A DNA stretch of 64,000 nt from Gracilaria gracilis (lineage: Eukaryota > Rhodophyta > Florideophyceae > Gracilariales > Gracilariaceae), in assembly GCA_030374805.1 (NCBI GenBank), contig JARGSG010000004.1, positions 1,364,001 to 1,428,000 on the forward strand, given 5' to 3'. Below are positions 1 through 10,465 of this stretch, piece after piece (position 1 is the stretch's first letter; every line of letters begins with the position of its first letter). A program made the position numbers and the translations under genes. Under the pieces are notes generated by a model. The model was given only the letters and a program-made list of their open reading frames with translations. It did no database searches and was not told the DNA's origin.

Positions 1-2562
1 TTCTGGCAATATGACATTCGGTTGTTGCTGAACACGTCCAAGAAACTGATCAGGCAAGTAAACGCAATACAGATACGAGCGAAACTAGCAGCGCGATTCG
101 TCGACGCATTATGAGAAAGCGTCGAAACAAGGAACGAGGTCGGGTCGCTACTGACTCAGGTACACAAAACGACCCTTCTCGAGAAAGCGCTACGTCTTTA
201 ATGACAAACCAGAGCAAGGTGACTGGGAGTGGTGAAGATGGTGACCAACGTCAATCAAGCTCTCTTGGAGAATCCGGCACCAGTGGAACTGTTCTGAACT
301 ATCAGGCGTCCTCTCCTGATAAGGTCGCATTGGTACAGGCTGCAAGAGCTAAAGGATATACATATCTATCAAGGTCAAATAGAGATACCATTGTTGATGT
401 ATTTGGAAGATCTGAGACGCACATTTTGCTCGAGACTATTGAGTTCCACTCGACCCGGAAGAGGATGAGTGTTATAACTAGAGACCCACAGGGTCAGGTC
501 CGCATTTATACCAAGGGAGCCGATGCAATCATATTCGAGAGACTAGCATCCGGGCAACAAGAGGCATATGAAATGACCGAGAGACATCTCCATGAGTTTG
601 CCGTCGAGGGTTTGCGCACACTTTGTCTAGCTTACGCTGATCTGGACGACGACTGGTTTGAAGACTGGCCACATCGTTACCGTATCGCATGTTCGGAAAT
701 GAATGACCGAGAGCGCTATGGCAAGGGTTGCGGATGAAGTTGAGCGGAATCTAACTCTGATCGGAGCCACCGCGATTGAGGACCAGTTACAAGAAGGGGT
801 ACCTGATACATTACGCAAACTGGAAAGGGCTGGGGTCCAGGTTTGGGTGCTAACTGGTGATAAGCAAGAAACAGCGATCAACATTGGACTGTCCTGCGGA
901 GCCATTGATGAAGGTATGGATGTTGTCATCAGAAATGAAGAAAATCTTGAGGATAGTGCTGCACAGCTGGATAGAGCTCTTCGGAGATGGGGGGCGATCG
1001 TACAGTCAGATCGCAGCATGGAAAAGAAACTTGGTATTGTTATTGACGGCCAGACTCTTCACTACGCCCTAGAAGAACTACAAAAAATGCTGATGGTTGT
1101 CACGAACAAGGCGCGGTCTGTGATCGCTTGCAGAGTAAGTCCAAAACAGAAGACGGAGATAGTTGAACTAGTCAGGAAGCACGTTCCAAATGAGGGGACT
1201 CTGGCAATCGGAGACGGTGCTAACGATGTCGGTATGATTCAGGCCGCTCATGTGGGAGTAGGTATTGTCGGATTGGAGGGACAGGAAGCTAAATTGGCAT
1301 CGGACTATTCTTTGTCACAGTTCCGCTTCTTGGGGCGTTTGATGCTGGTGCATGGTAGGTCGAATTACAAGCGGCTTGCCAAACTGGTTCTCTACACGAT
1401 TTACAAGAATGCATGTTTGACACTTTGCGAGATCTATTGGGCTTCTCAATCGGCATATTCTGGTCAAGCACTGCTTGATCCATTGATGGGTGGTTTGTAC
1501 AACGTCATCCTGACTGCCTTGCCTCCGATTGTGCTTGGTGTTTTTGATCAAGAGCTTTCGGCAGAATACGCCCTTGCATTCCCAGAGATATATGCTAAAG
1601 GTCAGTGGAACACCGCCTACAATTTCAGAGTGTTTATGAGCTGGATGAGCGCGGGTGTTTGGCAATCAGCTGTCGTATTCTTCATTTGTGTCTGGGGCTT
1701 CGGAGGTATCGCGTCCCACAACGGGCAGATGTTCGGAATGTGGCCTTTCGGGACAGTTGTGTTTTCTTCTGTGATCTTCACCGTGCACATTACGCTTCTT
1801 GTATATCAGAGTTCCTGGACGAAACTAACGGCATTCCTGTTCGTTATTTCTTTCCTCTCTTGGTTCCTATTTGGTCCGTTGTTTTCATGGCGACCTATTG
1901 CACTAACCGGCAGGCTTTCTCCACCTTTGTATGCGGTAACGCATCGCGTGTTCGCTGACGCTCGATTTTGGCTTGTAATAATGTTGATCCCTGTTGTAAC
2001 GGTGACACCTACTATGTTGTGGAAGTACAGCAAAAGAAGAAGGCGACCTAATCTGAAAATGATGGTGAAGAAAATGTTGCGCTCTGGACTTACTCGAGAA
2101 GAAATCACTGGAGAACCGGAGAAGCCTCTACACCGTGCTCCAAGCTATGATCCAAAAAGGCCAACCACCCCTTCAGGTCCTGTTACTTTCGTGTTCAAAG
2201 GAGAGAGAGAATATCAATTCTCTGGTTTTAATTTCGACGTTGGTGAAACTGGCGCCGTTCTTAGGCACACATTCAATTCGCCTCGTGGAGTACGAAGGAA
2301 GCGCATGCGAGTGTTGAAGCGCAGCGGCAGTGATACGGAACTGGATGTACAAGGCGTGAAAACTGGCGACATGAACAATCTCGAGGACCGAGAAGTTATG
2401 ACAAGTGAATGGGTAAGAGGGCATGCTGACCGGGTAGTGGCACGCGAACGGAATGGTAATAATATGAACAGGAGCAACGACCCGAGCGGACCGCTCTTCC
2501 CAGCCTCTGATTTTTCTGATGTTGATGTTGGACAACGAGGCAAGCATGCAGGCACCCACTGA
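1..2562 (+). CDS. P4-type phospholipid-transporting ATPase (flippase), 5' end outside window
   Basis: P4-ATPases flip phospholipids across Golgi, endosome or plasma membranes. Seen here: the nucleotide-binding domain (YQASSPDKVALV near 300-330, KRMSVI near 460, KGAD near 515), the LIGATAIEDQLQEGVPDT block after 750, TGDK near 860, the P-domain DGANDVGMIQAAHVGVGI near 1210-1260, then six or so hydrophobic membrane segments and a basic C-terminal tail. The DKTGT phosphorylation site lies upstream of the window. Two oddities occur. A TGA (12-14) stands where the family has Cys in the LAICHTV motif. The frame also shifts around 705-714: the first part reads in one frame to NDR and the second resumes as ESAMARVADEVE, with no residues gained or lost against the family, so an intron does not explain it. 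Either a young pseudogene or sequence error. AATAAA at 2997-3002 could be its polyadenylation signal. Family assignment is secure. Confidence 0.88.
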
Positions 2563-3078
2563 AGGAGGCTGTTTTTCGCTGGGGAGCGGTAACGGCTCTC
2601 ATGGAATAGCGTGAAGGCGGGTGAGAGAGGCGAGTGGGCGGGAGAGTGGAGCGGCGAAGAGGAGGCGACACTGTGTGAAGGAAAGCCATGTCGATGAGGA
2701 GTTGGAGGCTGGTAGGGAAAACTGGATGCTTGGGCACGTCTGGCAAGCGTCGATGGGAAAAGCGCTGCAGTTAAGTAAGGAGAACGCACGAACGAGCTAG
2801 AGCGATTGGGTAGCATTTTGGTGACATGTAAATAAGGGTGGGAGCTTTGTGTATGGGCGACTTCGGGGCCAGAGATATGGGAACCTTCTAGTGTAGCAGC
2901 AAAGGTTACTTGTTTTATGAAGTATAGAAGTGATCGTATCCCGCCACCACCCGGTGGGCTGTCTCTAATAGACACTAGCACCACCACGATCACAGAAATA
3001 AAGCCCCTATCATGTTGATGAATCTGTAACTATGTATAAAGAAAAGGAAGAAAGTAGACAAAGGTATGTTAGATCTCG
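2563..3078. other. Convergent intergenic region, 3' ends only
   Basis: This lies between the flippase gene (plus) and the next gene (minus), which converge. I see no gene in it. An AATAAA at 2997-3002 on the plus strand is a candidate polyadenylation signal for the flippase. Confidence 0.4.
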
Positions 3079-4647
3079 TTACATCTTCTTATCAGGATAG
3101 CATGCTGCCCTTTCGTCGCGGAACTCCTTCAAACGCTTTTTGTGGCGGACCAGAATGCCCTTAATCATGTTCTGCACCTCGGTATCACCAGTTTCTGTAG
3201 CACGCTTGTACATTTCAGCACTAGCCAGCAGTTTACCAGCAAGGCGTTCTTCTTCGTCCTCGTCTTCAGCGTAGCTACGGCGGCGTTTCCCCCCAGTCTC
3301 ACTTTGCTCCTTCTGATATTCCAACTGCTGCTTTACATAGCCAGTAAAGTTGCTGAGCGACTTTGACATTTCATCAAGACTTCCCTGTATCTCATTGCTG
3401 CTGCGTCTCTTCTGGGACCTCGTCTCTCCGCTTATGTGTGCAGCGCTTCCATTAATACCTTCATCAAGCCCACCCTCACCATTTCCAATAAGTTTGGATG
3501 TCAGTTGAAGGAGATTAGTTTCCTCTTGTGGTGTACCTACCCTGCAGACCAAAAACATTACCAGCGTTCTCTTAGAGCCCATTGTGTAGTCTCCAGTTCC
3601 AGAAAGACGGAGAAAAGAAACTATTCGATCTGGGTCATTCTGCCCCGAGGCAGACCACTTATCGTAGACATCGGTGAAATCGCGCCTCGCTTCGTAGAAG
3701 TGCTCTTTAAGAACAGAAGCTGTTCTTTCACACAAAGCACGTGCATTTGAATTCACCTCCTCGAGGTGTCCTGTAAAGTCCTCCTTCGAATCGACCAGGT
3801 TGTTATTGAACCGCTGCGCAATGACCCCCCAGAACGCTTCGCGGGTAATCCGAATACTCATTTCATCCTTTGACAACTCTTTGCCACATGCTTTCAGCAG
3901 AGCATGTCGGCACCTATTGTCATCCCTAAGCAGTACAAGTAGACGGGCAAATTCATTCAGAGAGAAGTTAGTTTTCCCACCGCCCGCGGCATCGCTCTCG
4001 TTCGTACCTGCTTTCATTGCTACGCGCACCGCTTTAATTGCAGGAGACCTGTCCGTAGGATGCAATTTGTCAATCAGAGCTTGAATCTCTGGAAGAATAT
4101 CCCAAGTTCGGCAATCTTGAACAGAATTTTGTACCCAAGATTTGTAGTCATTGCAGCTTCGGTTTTTCCGGACGAGCTCATCGAAAGTTGTTCCCGTTTG
4201 CGTGCGAACAAAAATATATATCATACACCTCGCGATGATTTCTTCTTTTGTGCGTGTACTGATTCTCACCTTCCACTGTTTTGCAATGAAATGAAGCGGT
4301 TTTACAGTTTTGTAGTTTAAGTAGGAGTATAGATGAACGGCTTTCTCCCTGTCTTTGAACTGGCAAGATTGAAACTCTGATCGGATTTCTATGTTCGGTT
4401 CCGTCAAATTTGGCTGGCCTGCATAAACACCGTTAGAAGCCTTGCGAGGACTACGACGAACCTGGTTCGGTGTGGCATTGGTCACAGTTGAGACGAGGAC
4501 TGTCGTAGAATTATTGGTCAACGGTTGGCGGGTTTGTCCTGCAGTTGGTGGTTTCGGGAGTTCGGGAGGATTGCTGTGTGGTACGGAGGAAGAATGGGTT
4601 TGCGTCGGAGAACCACGGACCTTCGGGACGTCTTTCGGTTGCACCAT
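3079..4647 (-). CDS. Unknown protein with basic low-complexity N-terminus and SGQNDPD motif
   Basis: An uninterrupted reading frame reaches back to 4911 (610 codons). I prefer the ATG at 4647 (MVQPKDVPKV, 522 codons), because the 88 codons upstream are Arg/Pro/Ser-rich and lie over a GC-rich direct repeat. The protein has a Pro/Thr/Ser-rich N-terminus, a helical middle with FWGVIAQRFNNN, then LKEHFYEARRDFTDVYDKWSASGQNDPD, a charged coiled-coil-like tail, KRRRSYAEDEDEEE, and a Lys/Arg-rich end. The block around SGQND, with a preceding Trp-containing helix and a following helix, resembles an uncharacterised family I recall as repeated in algal and stramenopile genomes, often near transposons; this is memory, not a search. 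The basic patches suggest a nuclear protein. It neighbours a decayed Tigger element but shares no visible terminal repeats with it. Confidence 0.6.
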   Translation of the reverse strand: MVQPKDVPKVRGSPTQTHSSSVPHSNPPELPKPPTAGQTRQPLTNNSTTVLVSTVTNATPNQVRRSPRKASNGVYAGQPNLTEPNIEIRSEFQSCQFKDREKAVHLYSYLNYKTVKPLHFIAKQWKVRISTRTKEEIIARCMIYIFVRTQTGTTFDELVRKNRSCNDYKSWVQNSVQDCRTWDILPEIQALIDKLHPTDRSPAIKAVRVAMKAGTNESDAAGGGKTNFSLNEFARLLVLLRDDNRCRHALLKACGKELSKDEMSIRITREAFWGVIAQRFNNNLVDSKEDFTGHLEEVNSNARALCERTASVLKEHFYEARRDFTDVYDKWSASGQNDPDRIVSFLRLSGTGDYTMGSKRTLVMFLVCRVGTPQEETNLLQLTSKLIGNGEGGLDEGINGSAAHISGETRSQKRRSSNEIQGSLDEMSKSLSNFTGYVKQQLEYQKEQSETGGKRRRSYAEDEDEEERLAGKLLASAEMYKRATETGDTEVQNMIKGILVRHKKRLKEFRDERAACYPDKKM

Positions 4648-4755
4648 GTTGCAATTGCAACTACCGCTGCACCGCAAGAGCCGCGTTGACGGTGGCGTAG
4701 GTTTGAGCGGCGCCAGCGTTCGAGAGTGTGGTGCGGCGGGGAAGTAGGACGGAAG

Positions 4756-4833
4756 CGCTGCTGGTGCGTTCTGCGCACTGTATGCCGCGCGTTTGGTGCG
4801 CCAGAGTCGGGATCGCTGCTGGTGCGTTCTGCG
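4756..4833. repeat. 20-bp direct repeat
   Basis: The same 20 bases, beginning CGCTGCTGGTGCG, occur at 4756-4775 and 4814-4833, 58 bp apart. They lie in the GC-rich start region of the minus-strand gene and would lie upstream of its likely start codon. Confidence 0.7.
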
Positions 4834-5369
4834 AGCGCACGACATGCGAGCTTTAAAAGTTCGAGGTGTGGTATGCTCTCTATTATGCAACTCCGGAACC
4901 CGGAGGTCCAAGCCCAGCCCCAGGGGCTTGGGATTGCTCTAGAACCGCTGTTTTCTTACAGCAAAACCATTGTAGTGGTAGTTCAAGAAAAGCGTAGGGG
5001 CAGCAACCTGGACCATCTACTAGCCACTCATCATCGCCCACGTTGCCGCTGCGACAACGACAACGCGTCGTCAACGCTTGTTAAGACAGGGCCTCACAAG
5101 TATTGCCATGTTTGTCGGGTTTCATTTTTCTATCCGTTTATGGATACCGCGCGTGTTCAATCGCGTGTCACGTCTGCCGGTACCATTGCTGGTCGCTTTT
5201 GGTCATTCCGATACCGGATTCTTTGTTTCACACCTCGTAGGTTTACCTGAATCTCTCGTGGAGTTACATTCACATCTTGGGAGCCACGAGGGCTCTTTCG
5301 CAGGACTACCTCCACAGGGAGTGGAATTTGGACACCCATATGGTTCGTTTCGTTCGTGGGTCTTGCTCT

Positions 5370-6267
5370 ACATGCTTACTATAGGAAAATCAAGAATGCA
5401 GCACTGCTTTAAGAAGAAGACTAAAGTAGAACTAGGATTTGACTATTATTGGAATAGCAAAGCTTGGTTGTCCCGTATTTCGAAGCATATATGATCAATC
5501 TCCCGTTCGAAGAAAGTCTTACGTTTTCTAGACAACGCCAGCGTGCATGGTATTGTTGAAGGTCTTACCAGCTTGAAGAACGTAAAAGTTCCATTTCTTC
5601 CTACAAATAATACATCTAAGATTCAACCAATAGATGCTGGTGTGATTGCGTCGTTGAAGAAGAGGTACACAAAATATTTATATGAAAGGGCTCTGGACCA
5701 AATGGGCATTGCACTAAAAGACAGCTACAAAATTGATCAGCTAATAGCAATGGGAAAAGTGAAGGTGATTTGAAAGAGCGATATTCCAAAAAAGGTTTTT
5801 GAGAACTGCTGGATCCATACTGGTTTGATTTCTGGCGTTAGGATTGAAGGAGGGTTGCAGGATGAATAATGCTTAGTTTCTGAAGAAGTAATGTCTTTTG
5901 TAAGACAGTTGGTTCCTGAACGCGTATTCCAGCGCATCGCAGTCGTTCCTTGCTTAATGTAAAGGGAGAAAATAACGAGTTTATTAGGACGCCAAATGTC
6001 GATGAAGTTGCTTTGTCTGCTGTCGAGGACATAAATAATGATGAACAGGACTGTGTCAACGAAGACCGAAACACTACGTTGTTAAAAGAGTTGGCAGTGG
6101 AGGACAGGCTGGGGTACTTGGCTGTTGTGCTTCTGATTTTAGAGGAGGAAGGAGAAGGTAACAGCCAGGCTATACCAGTTCTACAAAAAACGCAACGTTT
6201 GCTCCGCGGTAGACGTATTTCCGATATGACGCAGTCTCGCATAATGTCGTTCTTTGGAGCTCAGTAG
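5370..6267 (+). pseudogene. pogo/Tigger-type (DDE_1) transposase, decayed
   Basis: Cut-and-paste transposase of the Tc1-mariner/pogo group. Visible in order: IGKSRMQHCFKKK and YYWNSKAW (5385-5470), the catalytic-core strand KKVLRFLDNASVHG (5510-5550), the hallmark FLPTNNTSKIQPIDAGVIASLKK (5590-5670), then PKKVFENCWIHTGL (5785-5830). The C-terminus, read in another frame (5950-6267), is acidic and ends QSRIMSFFGAQ, which fits a PCNA-binding PIP box (Q-x-x-I-x-x-F-F) of the kind known in pogo transposases. Damage: in-frame TGA at 5492-5494 and 5771-5773, a TAA near 5867 and a frame change before 5950. The second TGA sits where relatives have Trp (AW before the NCW motif). The N-terminal DNA-binding part (CENP-B/HTH) was not found upstream, nor were terminal inverted repeats. 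An old fragment, not active. Confidence 0.8.
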
Positions 6268-8068
6268 GGGCTCTACACTCTGTGCTAGACTACATAATGA
6301 CTTCCCTCGTTTTATCCCTAACCGCCTTAGAAGGATACGGATGTTGCCTATGCTCCACATCCTTCTATCAAGGGTTTACTGTAGTGGATTTTCAGGAACG
6401 CAGAATGGAAGAATCGCAGATGGGGTTTTATCGGAGCAAAGGACGGGAGCACAACGTATGGATATGCGCATATGTGGTCTGAATTTGTCGCAACTGGAAT
6501 CTCTCTGGGTAGGTAGTGCAACGCATATAATATGGGTGGCTTGTTTTGCAGATATGAGCTGTAGAAAGCTCCCGGGACTCAATGGCTACTTATTGCTTCA
6601 CTTTCACACACTGCAGTCTCTATAGATCCGCATCGTCGCCGGACTTTGCGGGCTACCCGCACCGCACTCCGCCAATTTCATTTCTTCATCTACTTCTCGG
6701 CGGAAGGAAACGTTCCTTGAATTGCTTTCCTCCCGCACCATTTTCCGACCGAGATTGGTCTGGTTGTACTGCGCGTTCGGGACAGACGACGAGAGACTGT
6801 CGCTCTGAAAGTGATCAAGAGGCACCTCAAGCGTGCCATCCCAAATGCGAAAGAACGCATCTGCACGATGGAGATGTTTCAAAAACTGCTACAGTAGCAT
6901 TGATTATTCTTCTAGTAAACGTTCTGGCTGCGGCCGTTGAGCGTAATAAGTATATTTATTGATGACCTGGAGCTGGCGGGTAGGGCTATCTGATTTTGGT
7001 GATGTGGCACATCTTCCGCACTGTCGGTCTGAGCGCGATGATTTGGCGGGTTGGTTGCACTCAAGCATTTCTACTGGATGGTCTGGCCGACGGCGACCGG
7101 CCATCCAACTCTACTCGTATCAGGCATGTCTCCACCACGTTTTCCACCCATATTCTTTTCAGGTTGTTGACTCCTCAGCCGTTCTTATTAGGAAGATTTC
7201 AAGCTGTCTTTTCACCCTACCCACCCACCCTTTAAGAAGCAGAGATTGTGGGACATTCTGAACGCGTAAGGTGTTTACCTTACGGTGTAGCAGCGCACAT
7301 GGCAGGTGCCACCCTGTGTCTCCTACATTTTCCCAAACCTAAAGATCGTAAAGATCGTTCTACAGACCTAAGCGTAAGAAGTCAATAATAGGCATAAGAA
7401 CTTTTAGGTTCAAAAGGTTAACCGCTTTGACCCTGAACACTAATATTTATTATAATGTAGCCCAGATTATTCACGGTTCTCTTGCTTGAAGTTTTGTTAC
7501 CATTTAGTGTGGCTCACATTTGTTACGGTCACTGGGTGTAGTACCACCCAATAGAAGTTGGGAGCGCTTTTATCAACGCTCAGAAGTCCAATGGCATCGT
7601 CAGTTGGGAGCCTATACGATTACATGAGAAGGTCACATATGCGCTCACGTGTACAATACGTGGAGCAGAGGGAGAAGGAAGACGCAGAGAGCTTCAACCA
7701 TACGCCTCCTTCCTCCCTCTGCTCCACACATTTTTCAAAATTTGCACCAACTTCATGTTTCTTTGGCGCCAAGGGCATCCGAAAGCCCGTCGAGTTGGGT
7801 GCTGTTCGGGTGTCAGCATCGGTAGAAATGAAGACATTCATACCTGCCGGACCGTGGAGTTGGAAGAGGAGTGTCTAGCTAGAAGCGGATCTAGCGTATG
7901 TCGTCTGGAGGTACGGCGGTTAAGTCAAAGGATCTGTTTGAGTTTCGTGGAATGATGCAATACAGTGGGACGTTGAGTTTACATGGATTTGCGTACTAGC
8001 ACCAATAATTTGTATCAGTCCGTTCAGGAATACAAGAGTTCAGAGTTGGACTGGAGCTGGGGGTGTGA
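6268..8068. other. No convincing gene; holds repeat copy A and a short inverted repeat
   Basis: Several short reading frames occur on both strands (for example 6604-6882 minus and 7558-7878 plus), but none has a recognisable motif and they overlap each other. An imperfect inverted repeat of about 20 bp lies at 7660-7680 and 7706-7726. Copy A of a dispersed repeat lies at about 7196-7345. Confidence 0.4.
7196..7345 (+). repeat. Dispersed repeat copy A with CGTAAGGT hairpin
   Basis: This stretch aligns with 10400-10520. Shared landmarks in order are a CCACCC-rich run, TTGTGGGACAT or TTGTGGGACTC, TGAACRCGTA, a hairpin, GGTGYAGCAG, then CTACATTT. The hairpin here (7265-7284) has arms CGTAAGGT and ACCTTACG around a 4-nt loop. 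In copy B the arms are CGTAGGGC and GCCCTACG, so the stem differs at paired positions but still pairs. Family unknown. Confidence 0.55.
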
Positions 8069-8287
8069 TGTCGTGCTGGAGGCCGACAGTTAAGCATACA
8101 GCAGAGACAGTTGCGCGCCGCTTCAAGCTGAGCTTGAAGTAGTTAATAGTGTGGCTATAGAACGTGACTTGTAGCCACAAACATCTTGTAGAACCGTCCG
8201 CGGGTCTCTTTGAAAGCCCCACGCTCAGGTTGAAGCCGGGCGCAACTGTCTCTGCTGTATGCTTAACTGTCGGCCTCCAGCACGACA
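8069..8287. repeat. Long inverted repeat, arms about 66 bp (MITE-like or hairpin)
   Basis: The left arm (8069-8136) starts TGTCGTGCTGGAGGCCGACA. The right arm (8219-8287) is nearly its reverse complement and ends GGCCTCCAGCACGACA. The outer 48 bp of the arms match perfectly or nearly so, and the inner part is imperfect. The spacer is about 80 bp. A smaller palindrome (CTTCAAGCT/AGCTTGAAG) lies inside the left arm at 8121-8139. It could be a small non-autonomous transposon or an inverted duplication. No clear target-site duplication was seen. Confidence 0.75.
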
Positions 8288-9016
8288 CAATACACACAGA
8301 GCTTCTGAGCAATAAGAGAAAGCGCATCTGCTCTCTCTTCTTTCACTCAGCAGGGCCAGTTTGCTCATTTATCGATTAGTGCAAAGTGCATTAGCGATAT
8401 ATACATATTTGTAACGGAAACACAGTTCTAAAAGTCTTTTTGCCACTTTGAAAGTACTAATGATCGTAAAGAAAGATATTTCTAATACAATGCAACATAT
8501 CTTTGAAACTAATATAATACCTGAACTACTTGCCAAAGAGCTTTGCGACCGTTTTCTCCGAGAAGCCAGCTTCTCGGAGCATTGGTCGACTACCTGTCGT
8601 GACTATCGGTTCTCTCTGAATCTAGACGTAAAATTAGCTCTCGACATGATCGGACTCTTGTTATGATCCTCTGTCCACTGCAAGTTTATTATTAGACAAG
8701 TTCCTTGTGTGACTGTTAGGTTAGCGTAAAAACCCACGTTGTAGTTGCAATTTTCTGGAGCAGTTCACGACCGTTCATCACAAGAATAAAGGGCGTTTCA
8801 CAGATGCCATCCGAACGTCCGAAACATAGGAATTATGAGCTACAGGCTATAATATATTTTAAACGTACTAATAGTACAATTATGATCTGATTATCAGTCC
8901 ATCAAATGATGAAATTGCTCTTCGTTGAACCAGCACATTATGCTGCACATTGTGCTTTGACACAATTCAGGTTTGTAAGGGAAAGAAACTGGAAACCCAT
9001 GCCTCAGATCTGATCT
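8288..9016. other. AT-rich upstream region, no gene seen
   Basis: One short frame (8448-8666) has no recognisable motif and sits in AT-rich DNA. The region probably holds the upstream sequence of the zinc-finger gene at 9055. Confidence 0.35.
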
Positions 9017-9026
9017 CTATATAAAA
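9017..9026 (+). promoter_or_regulatory. TATA box of zinc-finger gene
   Basis: CTATATAAAA lies about 30-38 bp before the ATG at 9055. That spacing leaves only a very short leader, which is unusual. It may instead serve a start site just before the ATG. Confidence 0.5.
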
Positions 9027-9054
9027 CCGCTTTCAATGACGGCCATAAAAAACT

Positions 9055-9615
9055 ATGCTGGATTATATTGCTTCAAGCTTTGTACAAGACTTTGAAAGGC
9101 AGAACGTGTTTAGTGTGCACTCCACTGAGCCAAAAGCATTCGACATGGTATTTGGAGCTGGGCTTTTCCTCCGAAAAGACAGAAGCTTGAATACTAGCGA
9201 GGAGCAAATGATGAACGACCAACAAAGTGATTACGACGAAGATAAAACCAGCCTCAACTTGATAACTACCTCAATAGACGGGGAATCCGATCAGATGAAT
9301 GAAGTTACAAGTGCTCTCCATGTTGAAGCGTCGGGGTCATCCACCAAGGCACTTCCGTCCAATAGCACAAAGTCCAATAGTTGGAACGAATGGCGGAAAG
9401 GTCGAAGGAAGAAACGTGCCAATTCGGATACGCCGCAAATGGGCGCCTGTCACGAATGCCCGTATTGCAATAGAGAATTTGGGAAATATGAGCTCGTCCG
9501 AAGTCATGTTTACTCCCATGAAGAAATTGATGAGTTTCGATGTGCTGATTGCCATTTTATCACAAAAGTAATTGGAGAGTATAAGCAGCATATCATAATG
9601 CATGGACGGGAATGA
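9055..9615 (+). CDS. C2H2 zinc-finger protein with two fingers
   Basis: A complete 186-codon frame with a TATA-like box just upstream. Residues 1-110 are acidic and Ser/Thr/Asn-rich without known domains. Residues 112-125 form a basic patch (WRKGRRKKR) that could be a nuclear localisation signal. Two Cys-Cys/His-His units follow: CPYCNREFGKYELVRSHVYSH (about 133-155) and CADCHFITKVIGEYKQHIIMH (about 161-182), which ends three residues before the stop. The finger linker (SHEEIDEFRCADC) is close to the usual TGEKP-type length. The pair resembles fingers in DNA-binding transcription factors. Targets cannot be inferred. Stop codon is TGA. Confidence 0.72.
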   Translation: MLDYIASSFVQDFERQNVFSVHSTEPKAFDMVFGAGLFLRKDRSLNTSEEQMMNDQQSDYDEDKTSLNLITTSIDGESDQMNEVTSALHVEASGSSTKALPSNSTKSNSWNEWRKGRRKKRANSDTPQMGACHECPYCNREFGKYELVRSHVYSHEEIDEFRCADCHFITKVIGEYKQHIIMHGRE

Positions 9616-10108
9616 AACTCGGTCCTATGACCTGGTTCAGCACTTTTCAGAGTTATCATCAAGACTTGAAATCGTAAGTGATGGTGTCAGACTGACATCA
9701 GAAAATAGATTCGGTGTTGATTGAAGGATTATGATATTTTCTTCTGGATGGAGAGCCATGTAAAAGCAAAAAAAAACACAAATTACGATTTTTTGTCCTA
9801 AGTTTCGGCTTTTAATTTCAATCGTCTTTTTATTTACAAGAATTGAAATAATAATTACGAATCGTCTACGTGTAGTTTCTAAGGGCGCTTTTCCCTCTAC
9901 AGTATTCCGTGGCCAACATGTTTGTGTAGCATAGACAGATACCCAATGGGTTACCAACGGTACAGTAGTGTTAGGCATTACCTTTACATGAATTTGCTTC
10001 GATGGAGTTCCCTAATTCGGCGTAAGATGTACGAGGGTAACGTAACGAAACGCTAGCGTTAACACTCTACAAATCGCATCTTCCGGGCCGCAACCAAACT
10101 GCTTGCGG

Positions 10109-10465
10109 CTAGAGAATTTGATTCTCCTTGAAAGCCAAGTAACCGTTTCTCCACTCAACAAGGGTATTACTGTACGCTACGATCCGCATTCGTGCGGCGC
10201 CCGAACTAAAACGCGGTCGGTAACGACGCCCCATCTGAAGGTAGATATGTAAACAGTCATCCCGCACACTTCCTACATTCAGAATTTTCGAGAAACAGAG
10301 AAGATTTATTGCAAACTGGAGTTCGCGCGATGGCAGATTTTTCAAGGCGTTGCGTCCTCGAGCGTAGTCGCCATCTGACGATTTTTGGGCCATGTGGGTC
10401 AAACTGTTTTCGTCACTCACCCACCCCTCCCACCCTAGGTGCAATGTCATCCTTGTGGGACTCAT
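10109..10465 (-). CDS. Hypothetical 118-codon protein
   Basis: An open frame from ATG to stop with no family that I recognise. Its start region lies inside the dispersed repeat shared with 7196-7345, so it may be part of a transposon rather than a host gene. The composition is unremarkable (RGRNALKNLPSRELQFAINLL, then basic stretches). Kept only because the frame is long for this gene-poor stretch. Confidence 0.2.
   Translation of the reverse strand: MSPTRMTLHLGWEGWVSDENSLTHMAQKSSDGDYARGRNALKNLPSRELQFAINLLCFSKILNVGSVRDDCLHIYLQMGRRYRPRFSSGAARMRIVAYSNTLVEWRNGYLAFKENQIL

Noticed and set aside
2214-2993. Long minus-strand frame opposite the flippase 3' end
   Set aside because: It is antisense to the coding and trailing sequence and has low-complexity Ser/Pro composition; a shadow.
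4648-4911. Upstream start (MDLRVPELHN) for the 522-codon minus gene
   Set aside because: It is open but Arg/Pro/Ser-biased and overlies a 20-bp direct repeat; the ATG at 4647 is the simpler start.
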